A stretch of 53,220 nt of DNA from Bifidobacterium miconisargentati (GCF_019331675.1 NZ_JAHBBJ010000020.1:1-53220); one strand, 5' to 3'. Shown: positions 26,041-35,338, numbered from the stretch's first letter. Numbers and translations: made by a program. Notes: a model not told the origin generated them from the letters alone.

Positions 26041-26100
26041 CATTGAGAGGGGTTCCTCCCATGCCGGTGTTATCCGGTGTGGGAGGAACCCCTCTCAGTG
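26041..26100 (-). terminator. Long-stem terminator of SLH gene 4
   Basis: 21-bp arms with one mismatch, containing GAGAGGGGTTCCTCCCA and an inner CCGG pair, 49 bases beyond the minus-strand stop. It is nearly the same hairpin as at 35485-35536 and shares GAGAGGGGTTCCTC with 16063-16130. Confidence 0.75.
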
Positions 26101-26149
26101 TCTGGACTTCCAGATCAGGAAGCGAGTTTCAGGCTATAGGCCTTGAGGC

Positions 26150-28372
26150 TCACTTGTTGATGTAGAAGTAGGTGCGGGCCAGGAACGCCGCGCCATCCTG
26201 ACGCAGCAGGGTAGCGTAACCATCGAACGTGCCGGTGGCGAAACCGTTGACGATCGCGGTGGAACCCTTGTGGTCAACGCCGTTGTACTTGTAGTTGTAG
26301 TCGACCACGGTGTTGGCGGCCCACAGGACCTCCTTGTAGTGAGGAGTGGACTCGTTCACGTCGGAGAACTGCTTGGCGGCAGTGCTCGGGTCGAACTCCG
26401 GGCTGCCGGCGGCGCGGTACAGGAACGCAGCAGCATCCTGACGGTTCACCAGGGCCATGCCACGGAACGTGCCATCAGAGAAGCCCTTGACGATGCCGTT
26501 CTTCGCGGCCCACAGGATCTCCTTGTAATGCGGGGTGGCCGGGGTCACGTCCGTGAAGATGTTGTCGGAAGCGGCCGGGGTGTACTCCGGGGAACCGGCC
26601 AGGCGGTACAGGAAGGCCGCGTAGTCCTGACGGAACATGGAACCGGTCGGCTTGAACGTGCCGTCACCGTAACCCTTGGCGATACCCTGCTCGGCGACGA
26701 AGAAGATTTCGTTGTAGTGCGGGGTGGACACCTGGCCGTTGTTGCCGGTGAACACGTCGAGGAACTGGTTGTCCGTGGCGGTCAGCTTGGCCTTGAGAGC
26801 GGTCAGCTGGGCGATGTAATCCTTCGCGGCCTTCTCGGACACGTGGGACAGGCCCTTGACGGCGGTCACGGTGGCGGAGCCGGTGGTGTAGTCGGCCTTG
26901 CCGGCGATCTCGCCCTGCTTGTTGGAGAAGTCGGCCCAGGCCTGGGTGTCCTGGTTGTAGGCTTCGCCCGTCACGTCGAGCAGGCCCTTGAGCTCCACCT
27001 GGGTGGAGGTCAGCCACAGGGCCTTGAACGTGGAGGCGCTGTAGACGCGGTAACCGCGGAAGTCGGCGTCGGACTTGTACACCGGAGCGTAGTAGGCGGG
27101 CGTGAGCAAAGTGTTATCGCTATCCCCGTCGAGGGCCCAGCCGGCGAACACGTAGCCGTCGCGGGTCGGGTCGGCCGGCTTGGTGGCGGTGGCGCCCTTG
27201 GCGACCTTGACCTCGGTGGGCTTGGAACCGGTGTAGTCAGGGTCGAAGGACACGGTGAACTGGACGTTGCCGATGGTCAGGTAGCCATTGACAGTCACGT
27301 CGGCGGTGATGGGCTCGTCGTCGTAGAGCTTGGAATCGGTGCCCGCCTTGTACCAGCCGTCGAACACGAGCTTGTCGCCGTAGGTGTTCGGAGTCGGCAG
27401 GGTCGCGCCGGTGTTATCGGCCACCCAAATCGGGGCCGGAGCGGTCTCGGCGGTCGGGTTGCTGCCGGGGAACGCGAACGTGATCTTGTGGGCCGCAGCG
27501 CCGCGATCCGTGAGGGCGGTGCCGGGCTTGAGGGTCAGCTTCTTGTAGTAGGAGCCATCGGACTTGACGGCCGCGCCGCCCTCCCACAGCTTGGACGTGT
27601 TGCCGTCGATGTACCACTTCTCGACGATCTGCTCATGGCCGGGGACGCCACCGGCGACGGCGGTCGGCAGCTCGACGTTGTCGCCGTTGGCGACCTCCAC
27701 GGTCTTCGTGGTGCTGGTCTCGCCGCTCAGGTTGTGGCCCAGGGTGGAGGCGTCGAACACGACCTCGGTGGACACGGTCTGCTCGGCCTTGGCGGTCAGC
27801 TTGCCGGTCACGGCCTGCGTGAAGTCGAACGCGTTGCCATCGGAGCCAACGAAACCGGTCAGCTTGTGGCCATCGGAAGCGCTGCCATCGGTCGGGGCCT
27901 CCCAAGCGGCTAGCTTGTCGCCCTTGGCGACCTTGATGCCGTTCTTGTCGCCGGCGTTGTTGGCGGTGCCGTCCTGATCGGTGTCGGCGTACTTGAGGAC
28001 CACGCCGTTGGCGTTGAAGCTGACGGTGTAGACGTCGTTGGTCTTGGCCCAGTGGGCGTACAGGGTGGTGTCCTCGAGGACCGGGGACTGCGTGTCGAAC
28101 AGCTCGCCCTCGCCCAGGTTCGGGGAGGTGTACCAGCCGGTGAACACCCAGCCGTTCGCGGAAATCTTGTTCAGACCGCCGACCTTGTAGTCGTTGCCCT
28201 CGTTGGCGGTCAGGGAGCTCGGGGCGGTGCCGTGGCCGTTCGCGTCGAACTTGACCGTGAACTCATCGCCCGCGGCGCTGGCCGTGCCGGCTGCCACGCC
28301 CATGGTCGCGATCATCGCGAGCGAGGCGAGGCCCGCGAGCGGCGCGCGCCAAACCTTGTTGTTTCCAGTCAT
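26150..28372 (-). CDS. Large InlB-repeat/SLH surface protein 4
   Basis: A 740-residue secreted protein starting MTGNNKVWRAPLAGLASLAM (signal end ASA-AG). The leader differs slightly from its siblings around the start (CAGAATTATG instead of CAGGATATG). It has InlB B-repeats (VKFDANGHGTAPSSLTANEG, WVFTGWYTSPNLGEG, VSFDPDYTGSKPTEVKVAKG, PTRDGYVFAGWALDG) and a FIVAR-like helical region. Three SLH repeats end FRQDYAAFLYRLAG, NRQDAAAFLYRAAG and LRQDGAAFLARTYFYINK. Its 3' end is almost base-for-base that of SLH gene 6 (35583), and the same C-terminal type is seen in protein 1. It is divergent from the second DUF4143 ATPase. Confidence 0.9.
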   Translation of the reverse strand: MTGNNKVWRAPLAGLASLAMIATMGVAAGTASAAGDEFTVKFDANGHGTAPSSLTANEGNDYKVGGLNKISANGWVFTGWYTSPNLGEGELFDTQSPVLEDTTLYAHWAKTNDVYTVSFNANGVVLKYADTDQDGTANNAGDKNGIKVAKGDKLAAWEAPTDGSASDGHKLTGFVGSDGNAFDFTQAVTGKLTAKAEQTVSTEVVFDASTLGHNLSGETSTTKTVEVANGDNVELPTAVAGGVPGHEQIVEKWYIDGNTSKLWEGGAAVKSDGSYYKKLTLKPGTALTDRGAAAHKITFAFPGSNPTAETAPAPIWVADNTGATLPTPNTYGDKLVFDGWYKAGTDSKLYDDEPITADVTVNGYLTIGNVQFTVSFDPDYTGSKPTEVKVAKGATATKPADPTRDGYVFAGWALDGDSDNTLLTPAYYAPVYKSDADFRGYRVYSASTFKALWLTSTQVELKGLLDVTGEAYNQDTQAWADFSNKQGEIAGKADYTTGSATVTAVKGLSHVSEKAAKDYIAQLTALKAKLTATDNQFLDVFTGNNGQVSTPHYNEIFFVAEQGIAKGYGDGTFKPTGSMFRQDYAAFLYRLAGSPEYTPAASDNIFTDVTPATPHYKEILWAAKNGIVKGFSDGTFRGMALVNRQDAAAFLYRAAGSPEFDPSTAAKQFSDVNESTPHYKEVLWAANTVVDYNYKYNGVDHKGSTAIVNGFATGTFDGYATLLRQDGAAFLARTYFYINK

Positions 28373-28482
28373 AATTCTGGAACCTTTCTTCTAGGGACAC
28401 GGGGCGGGCTTGTCTGCTGGTTCCGGGCGGGACGCGCGATTGGCGTCGGTCGCGGATGTTTCTGTCAATAATGTTCTTTTGA

Positions 28483-28506
28483 ACACTTTTGACATGTTAA
28501 AAGTGT
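28483..28506. promoter_or_regulatory. 24-bp palindrome before the second DUF4143 ATPase
   Basis: The arms ACACTTTT and AAAAGTGT surround GACATGTT. The length and ends are the same as in the palindrome at 18832-18855, 40 bases before the ATPase ATG and between it and SLH gene 4. A further short inverted repeat (TGTTC, TTTT, GAACA) abuts it on the left. Confidence 0.6.
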
Positions 28507-28546
28507 ATAATTGTGTCATTATCTTCATGGATGCGGGAGGTGGCCC

Positions 28547-29860
28547 ATGCGGCGGAAGGTGGACGACATGCTCGAGGAATGGAAGCGGTCGCCGAAGCGC
28601 AAGCCGCTCGTGCTGTTCGGGGCGCGGCAGGTGGGCAAGACGTACGCCATCACCCATTTCGCCAGGCGGTCCTTCGATTCCATGGCCTATGTGGATTTCT
28701 CCCGTGACGGCCGGGCGTCCCTCGCGTTCGGCGATTCCATCGCGCCCGCGGACGTCGTCCACGTGCTGGAGAGCCTGCTGCGCATGCGCATCGATCCGGA
28801 ACGGACCCTGATCGTGCTGGACGAGGTCCAGCTGTGCGAGCGGGCCCTGACCAGCCTGAAGTACTTCTGCGACGACGCGCCGCAGTACCACGTGATCGCG
28901 GCCGGGAGCCTGCTGGGCGTCAAGGTGAACCGCAGCAGGTACTCGTTCCCCGTGGGCAAGGTGGACATGCTCACGTTGCATCCCATGGACTTCGAGGAAT
29001 ACCTGTGGGCCCGCGGCGAGGAGCGCCTCGCGGACGATATCGGACAGGCGTGCGCCACGCCCGACAGGCCGTTCGCGTTCCATGACGTGGCGATGGATCT
29101 CGTGCGCGAGTACATGCTCGTCGGCGGCATGCCGGAGGCCGTCGACGCCTACGCGGAGTCGGGGCGCCGGATGGACGCGCCGCGCGAGGTCCAGCGCGAC
29201 ATCGTCACCGCGTACACGGCCGACATGGCCAAATACGCTTCCCCCCGGGAGACGCAGCGCATCCTCGAGGCGTGGAACAGCGTGCCCAGGCAGCTCGCCA
29301 AGGAGAACCACAAGTTCCAGTACAAGGCCATCCGTTCCGGCGGCAGGTCCAACATGTACCAGGGAGCCCTGTCGTGGCTGGTCTCGGCCGGCATCATCAC
29401 CCGCCTGACGCAGGTCTCGGAGCCGGTCGCGCCGCTGCGGGCCTTCGAGGATCCCTCGGCGTTCAAGATCTACATGGCCGACACCGGCCTGCTGTCCTGC
29501 GCCTACGACGTGATGCCCACGGACCTCGCCCCCGCGAACGACAAGGCGTCCGCGTTCCGCGGCGCGCTGGCCGAGAACTACGTGCTGCAGCAGCTCACCG
29601 CCGCCGGCCTCGCCCCCCACTACTGGGGCACCCTGAACAGGGGCGAGGTCGAGTTCGTCGTACGCGACGGGCAGGGCGACGTCATCCCCATCGAGGTCAA
29701 GTCCGGCGCCAACGTGACCGCCCGCAGCCTGACGGCCTACCGGGCGAAATACCGTCCGCGCTACGCCGTGAGGATCAGCGCCCGGAACTTCGGTGTCGAG
29801 GGCGACATGCGCAGCGTCCCGCTGTACGCGGCCAGGACACTGGCCGACGGCCTCCGATAA
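28547..29860 (+). CDS. AAA-family ATPase with C-terminal DUF4143, second copy
   Basis: A 437-residue paralogue of the protein at 18876. It has Walker A in VLFGARQVGKTYAI, Walker B in TLIVLDEVQLCE, the block YHVIAAGSLLGVKVNRSRYS, and a DUF4143 part with ENYVLQQLTAAG and VEFVVRDGQGDVIPIEVKSG. The ATG at 28547 aligns with the GTG of the first copy; an in-frame extension to 28511 lacks support. The protein differs from its paralogue along its whole length, so the duplication is not recent even though the flanking SLH leaders are nearly identical. Function is not established. Confidence 0.85.
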   Translation: MRRKVDDMLEEWKRSPKRKPLVLFGARQVGKTYAITHFARRSFDSMAYVDFSRDGRASLAFGDSIAPADVVHVLESLLRMRIDPERTLIVLDEVQLCERALTSLKYFCDDAPQYHVIAAGSLLGVKVNRSRYSFPVGKVDMLTLHPMDFEEYLWARGEERLADDIGQACATPDRPFAFHDVAMDLVREYMLVGGMPEAVDAYAESGRRMDAPREVQRDIVTAYTADMAKYASPRETQRILEAWNSVPRQLAKENHKFQYKAIRSGGRSNMYQGALSWLVSAGIITRLTQVSEPVAPLRAFEDPSAFKIYMADTGLLSCAYDVMPTDLAPANDKASAFRGALAENYVLQQLTAAGLAPHYWGTLNRGEVEFVVRDGQGDVIPIEVKSGANVTARSLTAYRAKYRPRYAVRISARNFGVEGDMRSVPLYAARTLADGLR

Positions 29861-29943
29861 CGGCGCGGGGCCGGGGAGCGCAAGGCGCGGCGGCGTCTTC
29901 GCCCCGACGGCCCTCCGGCTATGCCCCGTCGCGCGGCCGCCGA

Positions 29944-30065
29944 CTGATGGACGGTCAGGTACGGGCCGATCGGATGTCCGGCACTGACTTGTACGGTCGG
30001 AGGCTGCACGACGGTGAAATCCGGGGATGTTCAGCGTGCGCCGGTTCCCGCCAGTCGGAACGTCA
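29944..30065 (+). pseudogene. Fused remnants of a DUF2142 gene and of an AlbA_2 3' end
   Basis: Bases 29944-30000 translate as LMDGQVRADRMSGTDLYGR, matching LMDGRVWAERLPGTDLYGR of the intact DUF2142 gene (20557-20613). Bases 30015-30065 match 21884-21935, the 3' end of the AlbA_2 type 1 gene on the minus strand (FRLAGTGAR against RYRLAGTGTR). In the intact module these points are about 1.3 kb apart, so a deletion has joined them. The rest of the gap 29861-30253 holds the upstream region of the unknown gene at 30254. Confidence 0.7.
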
Positions 30066-30098
30066 TGTCGGCCATGGCTTGCCCACTCGGCATAATTG

Positions 30099-30116
30099 AT
30101 ATGCTATATCGCATAT
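30099..30116. promoter_or_regulatory. Palindrome upstream of the unknown gene
   Basis: The arms ATATGC and GCATAT flank TATATC in an AT-rich stretch, about 140 bases before the start at 30254. It overlaps a TATATAA-like run that could be a promoter -10 region. Confidence 0.3.
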
Positions 30117-30253
30117 ATAAGCAGGCGCGGTTCTTTCGATTTTGGGGCGCCATTGCAAAACCTTTGTCAACCCACTGTTCGCCGCATATAATCGAAAGAG
30201 GCGTACCGACCAAGCCAATATGCATGAAGATGCATTTTATGCAAGGAGCGTCG

Positions 30254-30988
30254 ATGAAGGATGGAGTGAGGGTATCCGTCAATGTCTCGCAGAAGAGCGA
30301 GGCCCGTCCTGTCGTCGGGAGGTCTTTGCCGCATGCCGGCAACGCCAAAAAGCCTTCATGCGACAAAGGAATGGAGAACGAAGCAGTGGGGCACGAGAAT
30401 CGCGGCCTCTTTCTCATGCGCGCCATAGGGTTCGTGAATAGTCTTGAGTGCGATGAGGCGTTGAGGCCCATCGTTCTGCAATACATTCTTGACCGGCTGA
30501 CGACGGAGGAACTCAACGAGGCGGAGAGAATGAGCATGGCGTCGGCCGGCATCCTCGAGGATCCGCGTTCGAAGGCCCCCGCAGCCTCGGCCAGGGATCC
30601 GGCGTTGATGTCGGTGGCGGCCGAGGCCGGCGTGACCTACGATGATGCGGCCTCGATATACGAGATGCGGAACGGGGGGATGTCCATACTGGCCGCGCCG
30701 GAGATCCTCGGGACAACGGAGGCCGAGCGCAATCGAACCGTCGCGATACTGGCGGCGGGTTTCCACCTGATTGCGGGGAGGCGCGCGCTGCTTCCGGTCT
30801 CGGAGGTCCGCCGAATTGCTTCGAGATGTTACGAAGTGAAACGGAACTTGGCGAAGAACCTCGCTTATGTCGAAGGATTCCGGATCTCCGGGGAACGGAA
30901 GAGCAAAGTGATACTCATACAACCGGATCCGTTCCTGCCGGTCTTCCGGTCCACGATCCGGCAGGTGTTGGGACGTCATGACGACTGA
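30254..30988 (+). CDS. Hypothetical protein in the decayed module
   Basis: I do not recognise a family. The ATG at 30254 has a perfect AAGGAG five bases upstream, giving 244 residues; the longer open frame from 30014 runs through the pseudogene remnant and is rejected. The product is soluble, mostly helical and charged, with no signal peptide or membrane segment. Features seen are an acidic N-terminal half (CDEALRPIVLQYILDRLTTE), a middle with VAAEAGVTYDDAASIYEMRN that has helix-turn-helix-like spacing, and a basic C-terminal half (EVRRIASRCYEVKRNLAKN). It lies between the remnants and the convergent AlbA_2 type 2 gene. A DNA-binding role is only a guess. Confidence 0.6.
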   Translation: MKDGVRVSVNVSQKSEARPVVGRSLPHAGNAKKPSCDKGMENEAVGHENRGLFLMRAIGFVNSLECDEALRPIVLQYILDRLTTEELNEAERMSMASAGILEDPRSKAPAASARDPALMSVAAEAGVTYDDAASIYEMRNGGMSILAAPEILGTTEAERNRTVAILAAGFHLIAGRRALLPVSEVRRIASRCYEVKRNLAKNLAYVEGFRISGERKSKVILIQPDPFLPVFRSTIRQVLGRHDD

Positions 30989-31279
30989 CCGTGAGCAGAC
31001 CGCGAAAATCCTCGGGCGCGGCGCCGGACGGGGACCCGGCTGGCGCTCCCGCGGGTCGGTTTCCGCGGCCCATGGCCGGGCCCACCTCCTTGGGACTGCC
31101 GGCACCTCTTCCCGGAGTCCCGGTCTTGCACCGTACTCCGGGCATCGAGATGCCAAGGAGCGCGGAGCGCACTTGCTTTTGTACTCGGAATGTGAAAAAT
31201 AGAGCATCGGATGTATGAAAACAGGCGCTGAGGGTTCCGGGAAATCTTCCATCGCCGTGGCCGCCCCGTCGGGGGTGGG
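30989..31279. other. Convergent gap with no recognisable feature
   Basis: These 291 GC-rich bases lie between the unknown gene and the AlbA_2 type 2 gene. I see no convincing hairpin, RNA gene or further coding remnant in them. Confidence 0.4.
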
Positions 31280-32626
31280 TCATTCCGTTCCATGGTACCG
31301 GGTGCTGCGGCCCGAACCCCGCTTCTCGACAAGGCCGTCCGACAGCAGGGAGGACAGCAGCTTGCCCGCGCCGGAACGGGCCATGCCCGTCGCCGCCTGC
31401 AATTCCGCGCGCGACACTCCCTGCGGCCGGGACGCCAGCTCGATTGCGGTCTGCCGGTTCGACGCCGGCGACTCGCTCCCGCCCCGCGTCGGGGCCGGCG
31501 TCCGGCCGGACCCTTCCGACGTCTCCGACCGGACGCGGGGATTATGCGAGGGCAGGGTCAGCTTGAACGCGTTGTCGCTGACCTCGAATACGGGCTGGAG
31601 AGGCAGTCCCCGGTAGTCGTTGATGATCTTCGGCACGCCCGTGCCGTACGCCTCGACCCAGCGCAGCCGGTACAGGATCGCAGCGAGTCTCGGATTGCGT
31701 TGCAGCGAGGTGCCGAGCATCATGTCGGCCCTGGTCATGCCCCGCGGCAGGCCACCGAAGTTCACGAACTCCATCCGGTCGTCGAACACGCTCACCAAGG
31801 CCGGGCCCGTTATCGAATAATCGCGGTGGACCACCATGTTGAGCAGCGCCTCGCGCACCACGGAGGGGGAATAGTCGCGCTCGTCGTGCCTGCGCAATGA
31901 CCCGTCGAACGTGGAACGCGTCGAGTTGAACCGGCCGACATAGCCGGCAACCGCCCCGAACTGGTCGAACAGCGACCCCGAGAACTCCTCCCGGCTGTTG
32001 AACGTGCGCTTGTCCGTCCCCTCGAACACCGCGGCCTTGATCGACGCCGTGCACTGGTCCGACAGCAGCCACGCCAGATTCGTGTACAGGCCGTCGGCGT
32101 CGACCAGCCCCAACGACCTCCGCTCCCGCACCCCGAACCCGATCCCGGCCTCGGCGAACGCCCGCCCCGCCGAATCGAACGTGAGCGACTGGTCCACGGC
32201 CGGGGTCTGCTCGAACGACACACGGGAATCGGCGCGCAGCATCTCCAGGATCGCCGCCTCGCTCGCGGGAATCGACCCAGCACCCAGACGCACGTACACG
32301 CCCGCGGGACGCGGCCCCTTGTCGCTCAGGTAATACGGGCGTTCCGTGCCCGGCCGCACATCCACCAACACCACCGGCCGGCCGGCACGATCCTCGGAAC
32401 GGATATCCACGAACCTCGCCATATCCGGACTGATCCCGTTGCCGATCGACTGCATCGCCCGCAGCATGCACCCATCCACGTCCGACACACCCACCGGGAC
32501 CCCGTCATCGTCCACGCCGACCACGATCCGCCCGCCCCCGGAATTCGCGAACGCCACCACGGTCTTCTTCGCGCTTTCGTTCCAATCCGCCTTGAACTCC
32601 AGATGCTGCCCCTCACGCTCATCCAT
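31280..32626 (-). CDS. AlbA_2/Schlafen-type ATP-binding transcriptional regulator, type 2
   Basis: The start is the ATG at 32626 (MDEREGQHLEFKADW) with GGGAGGGA upstream, giving 448 residues; the longer open frame runs through the repeat operator and is excluded. An AlbA_2 domain is seen in LEFKADWNESAKKTVVAFAN and GGRIVVGVDDDGVPVG. An HATPase-like middle follows (VREALLNMVVHRDYSITG, EAYGTGVPKIINDYRG), then a Pro/Ser-rich linker and a C-terminal winged helix (VSRAELQAATGMARSGAGKL). It belongs to the same class as the regulator at 21896 but is clearly a different lineage. It occupies the same position, divergent from a large SLH gene (32801), with its own set of short tandem repeats in between. 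Confidence 0.85.
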   Translation of the reverse strand: MDEREGQHLEFKADWNESAKKTVVAFANSGGGRIVVGVDDDGVPVGVSDVDGCMLRAMQSIGNGISPDMARFVDIRSEDRAGRPVVLVDVRPGTERPYYLSDKGPRPAGVYVRLGAGSIPASEAAILEMLRADSRVSFEQTPAVDQSLTFDSAGRAFAEAGIGFGVRERRSLGLVDADGLYTNLAWLLSDQCTASIKAAVFEGTDKRTFNSREEFSGSLFDQFGAVAGYVGRFNSTRSTFDGSLRRHDERDYSPSVVREALLNMVVHRDYSITGPALVSVFDDRMEFVNFGGLPRGMTRADMMLGTSLQRNPRLAAILYRLRWVEAYGTGVPKIINDYRGLPLQPVFEVSDNAFKLTLPSHNPRVRSETSEGSGRTPAPTRGGSESPASNRQTAIELASRPQGVSRAELQAATGMARSGAGKLLSSLLSDGLVEKRGSGRSTRYHGTE

Positions 32627-32644
32627 CGACGTCCCTCCCACCTT

Positions 32645-32708
32645 TCTCCCACTTTCCTGCCACTTTTCTCCTACTTTTCTACCACCGGTGGGAGAAAAGT
32701 AGGAGAAA
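32645..32708. promoter_or_regulatory. 11-bp tandem repeats ending in a 44-bp near-perfect palindrome
   Basis: Four direct units with an 11-bp period (consensus ACTTTTCTCCC) lead into a palindrome at 32665-32708. Its 22-bp arms have one mismatch and meet at CCACC/GGTGG, without a loop. It lies between the AlbA_2 type 2 start and SLH gene 5. The placement equals that of the 12-bp repeats at 23357-23404, but the sequence is unrelated. Confidence 0.65.
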
Positions 32709-32800
32709 CAACGCGCGCCGGCCCGTGGAACCGGAAACGCCGGACGCAGGATCCCCCGTACGCCCAATCCCCCGTGTCCCTAGAAGAAAGGTTCCAGGAT

Positions 32801-35216
32801 ATGACTGGAAACAACAAGGTTTGGCGCGCGCCGCTCGCGGGCCTCGCCTCGCTCGCGATGATCGCGACCATGGGCGTGACCGCGCTGAGCGCGAACGCGG
32901 CGACGCCGTCCGTGACGCTTGACGCGAACGGCGGCAAGTTCGGCAACGACACCACGAAGCCGCTTGAGGATACGAACAACAACGGCTTCGCCGACGAGCT
33001 GTACCGCTCCACCGGTGCGGCCAATGGTGCTACTTGGGTCGACTCGAAGGGTGTCGCCCGTACGTTCACCGGCTGGTACACCTCCGCCACGTACGGTGGC
33101 CAGGCCGTGGATCCGACCACCGTCGAGGCCGGCGCGACCCTGTACGCCCACTGGACCACTACTGATAACACCGTGCACTACAAGCGCACCGTTGGCTCCG
33201 CGCCCGCGGTGAAGGCCCCGGCCATCCTGTCCGGTACCACGGCCGCCACCAAGGACAAGATCGCCAACGGCAACGGCGTGGTCAGCGATGACGGCACCGG
33301 AGACCACCGTGGTCGTGTCCTCCGCCGATGAGGTGGCCGATTGGCAGAAGCCGACCGAGGACCAGCCCGGCGACGCCAAGCTGTTCCAGGGCTCTTGGAA
33401 CGGTTCCGGCACCGCATCCAAGCCGTACACTCCCGCCACTGTCGCCGCCGCCACGGTGAAGGTGAGGCTGGCCGCTTCCAATGAGAAGGTGTATGACCAG
33501 AACGGCAAGGACGTGACCACCGATGCCACGTCCACCGGTACCGATGTCGCGGCGGGCGAGACCGTCGCCGCCCTGTCCGTGCTCAACCCGGCCGTCCAGA
33601 ACAGCGACGGCTCTTACGGCGTTGTCGTCAAGTGGGTCGACATGGCGAAGAACAACGAGGAGTTCGTGTTCGGCGCTGACGGCACCAAGGTCGAGAAGGG
33701 CCGCACATACGTTCTGGCCAAGTCCGGCGCCACGGATGCAGTGGCCCGCGCATGGCATATCTTCAACGCGCAGTCCGGCGACGCCCGTCAGGACTTCTAC
33801 GTGGCTGACGGCTCGAACTTCGACCCGTCCGCGCTGAAGGCCGCCGCCGAGCGCGCGACCACCACCGGCAAGTACACGTTCTCCGGCTCCTGGTTCTCCG
33901 AGGACGACCTGATTGAGAAGAATCACGGGGCGCCTGGTGAATTCGCCGTTTCCCCGGACGATACCTACGGACTGACCGCGTTCGCGGCCGACACCGTCGT
34001 GTCCGGCAACCTGACGCTGGTCCCGGCCTACACCAAGAACGCCGACGAGGATCTGGAGTACACGTTCAGCTTCGACCCGTACTACGACGGTTCCGCCGCC
34101 GCGACCGAAGTCAAGGCCAAGGGCAGCGACACGATCTACGACAAGATCCCGACCCCGACCCGCGAGGGCTACAAGTTCGTCGGCTGGTTCGGCAGCGAGA
34201 CGGACGCCAAGGCCGCAGAGAACAACTCCGATGCTAAGAACGAGGCCACCCGTGCCGACCGTCAGAGCTGGCTGAAGGACGAGACCAAGACCGTCTCCGA
34301 CTTCAAGAGCCTGTTCACGACCGACTCCACCACCGGCGATCTCAAGGCCAAGACCTACTACGCGGGCTGGAAGCTCGACCAGATCAACGCGGCCGACTTC
34401 AAGAACCTGGTCCTCCTGAAGAACACCGACACGTACACGACCGCATCGTTCCGCGAGTACAAGAGCATCCGCACCGACCTGCTCAAGACTATCAAGTCCG
34501 AGACCGGCATCGACTTCACCGGCGACACCAACGAGGCTTCCGTTACCGCCAAGGCTAAAAAGCTCACCGCCGACGACCTGCTCAAGTACGGCAAGGTCCT
34601 GGTTGATGCGAAGAACAACCTGGTCAAGGTCGCTAACATCGACACGACGTTCGGCCAGTTCGGCTTCTCCGACGTGGACGTCCTGACCCCGCACGCCAAG
34701 GACATCCGCGCCGCCGCCGAGCAGGGCTTCGTGAAGGGCTACACGGACAACACGTACCGTCCGTCCGCCACGATTCTGCGCCAGGACTTCGCCGCGATGC
34801 TCTACCGCCTGGCCGGCTCCCCGGCCTACACGGTGAACGCCGCTGACAACAAGTTCTCCGACGTGAACGAGTCCACGCCTCACTACAAGGAGATCCTGTG
34901 GGCCGCCAAGAACGGCATCATCAAGGGTTACCCGGACGGCACGTTCGGCGGCACCCGCACCGTGGTCCGCCAGGACGCCATGGCGTTCCTGTACCGCGTG
35001 TCCGCTTACGTCGACGCGAACAGCGTGAAGAACGTGAAGGTCGAGAACACGTTCGCCGACATCGCGACGACCGCCCACGCCACCGAGGTCCTGTGGGCCG
35101 CGAACAAGGGCGGCATCGCCAAGGGCTACACGGACGGCAACTTCCACGGCCTGTGGAACCTGACCCGTGCAGACGCCGCCGCCTTCCTGACCCGCACCAA
35201 CGACTACCTCGGCTGA
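32801..35216 (+). pseudogene. Large InlB-repeat/SLH surface protein 5, frameshifted
   Basis: The ATG at 32801 starts the conserved leader (MTGNNKVWRAPLAGLASLAM, signal end LSANA-AT, as in protein 2). The first frame runs to a stop at 33329-33331 (tail GDHRGRVLRR is out of frame). The true sequence continues one base over, from about 33299 (ETTVVVSSADEVADWQKP). One extra G in CACCGGAGACC would explain it. Rejoined, the product is about 804 residues, with InlB B-repeats (FSFDPYYDGSAAATEVKAKG, PTREGYKFVGWFG), a FIVAR-like region and three SLH repeats (FSDVDVLTPHAKDIRAAAEQ, FSDVNESTPHYKEILWAAKN, FADIATTAHATEVLWAANKG). As written, no wall-anchored product can be made. A sequencing error cannot be excluded. 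Confidence 0.8.
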
Positions 35217-35270
35217 CGGAACCGGGCAATGCCCGGAACCGATAAGCTAGGCCTAGGGGTCTAGGTCAGA

Positions 35271-35338
35271 TATATGAAAGAGTGGTTCTTCCCGTACCGG
35301 TGTCGAAGCCGGCACGGGAAGAACCACTCTTTCGTATA
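35271..35338 (+). terminator. Long-stem terminator of SLH gene 5
   Basis: 25-bp arms with one mismatch (core GAAAGAGTGGTTCTTCCCGT) around an inner CCGG pair. A smaller CCGGGC/GCCCGG hairpin lies just after the stop at 35222-35236. Confidence 0.75.

Noticed and set aside
26270..27913. Long open frame opposite SLH gene 4
   Set aside because: It is a GC-driven shadow rich in Gly, Val and Arg with no start signal. The same kind of frame appears opposite every large SLH gene (also 16253-18706 and 35445-37826).
30356..31252. Open frame opposite the unknown gene
   Set aside because: No ribosome site, Arg/Pro-rich composition, and it crosses a region with no coding signal. The opposite gene has a perfect AAGGAG.
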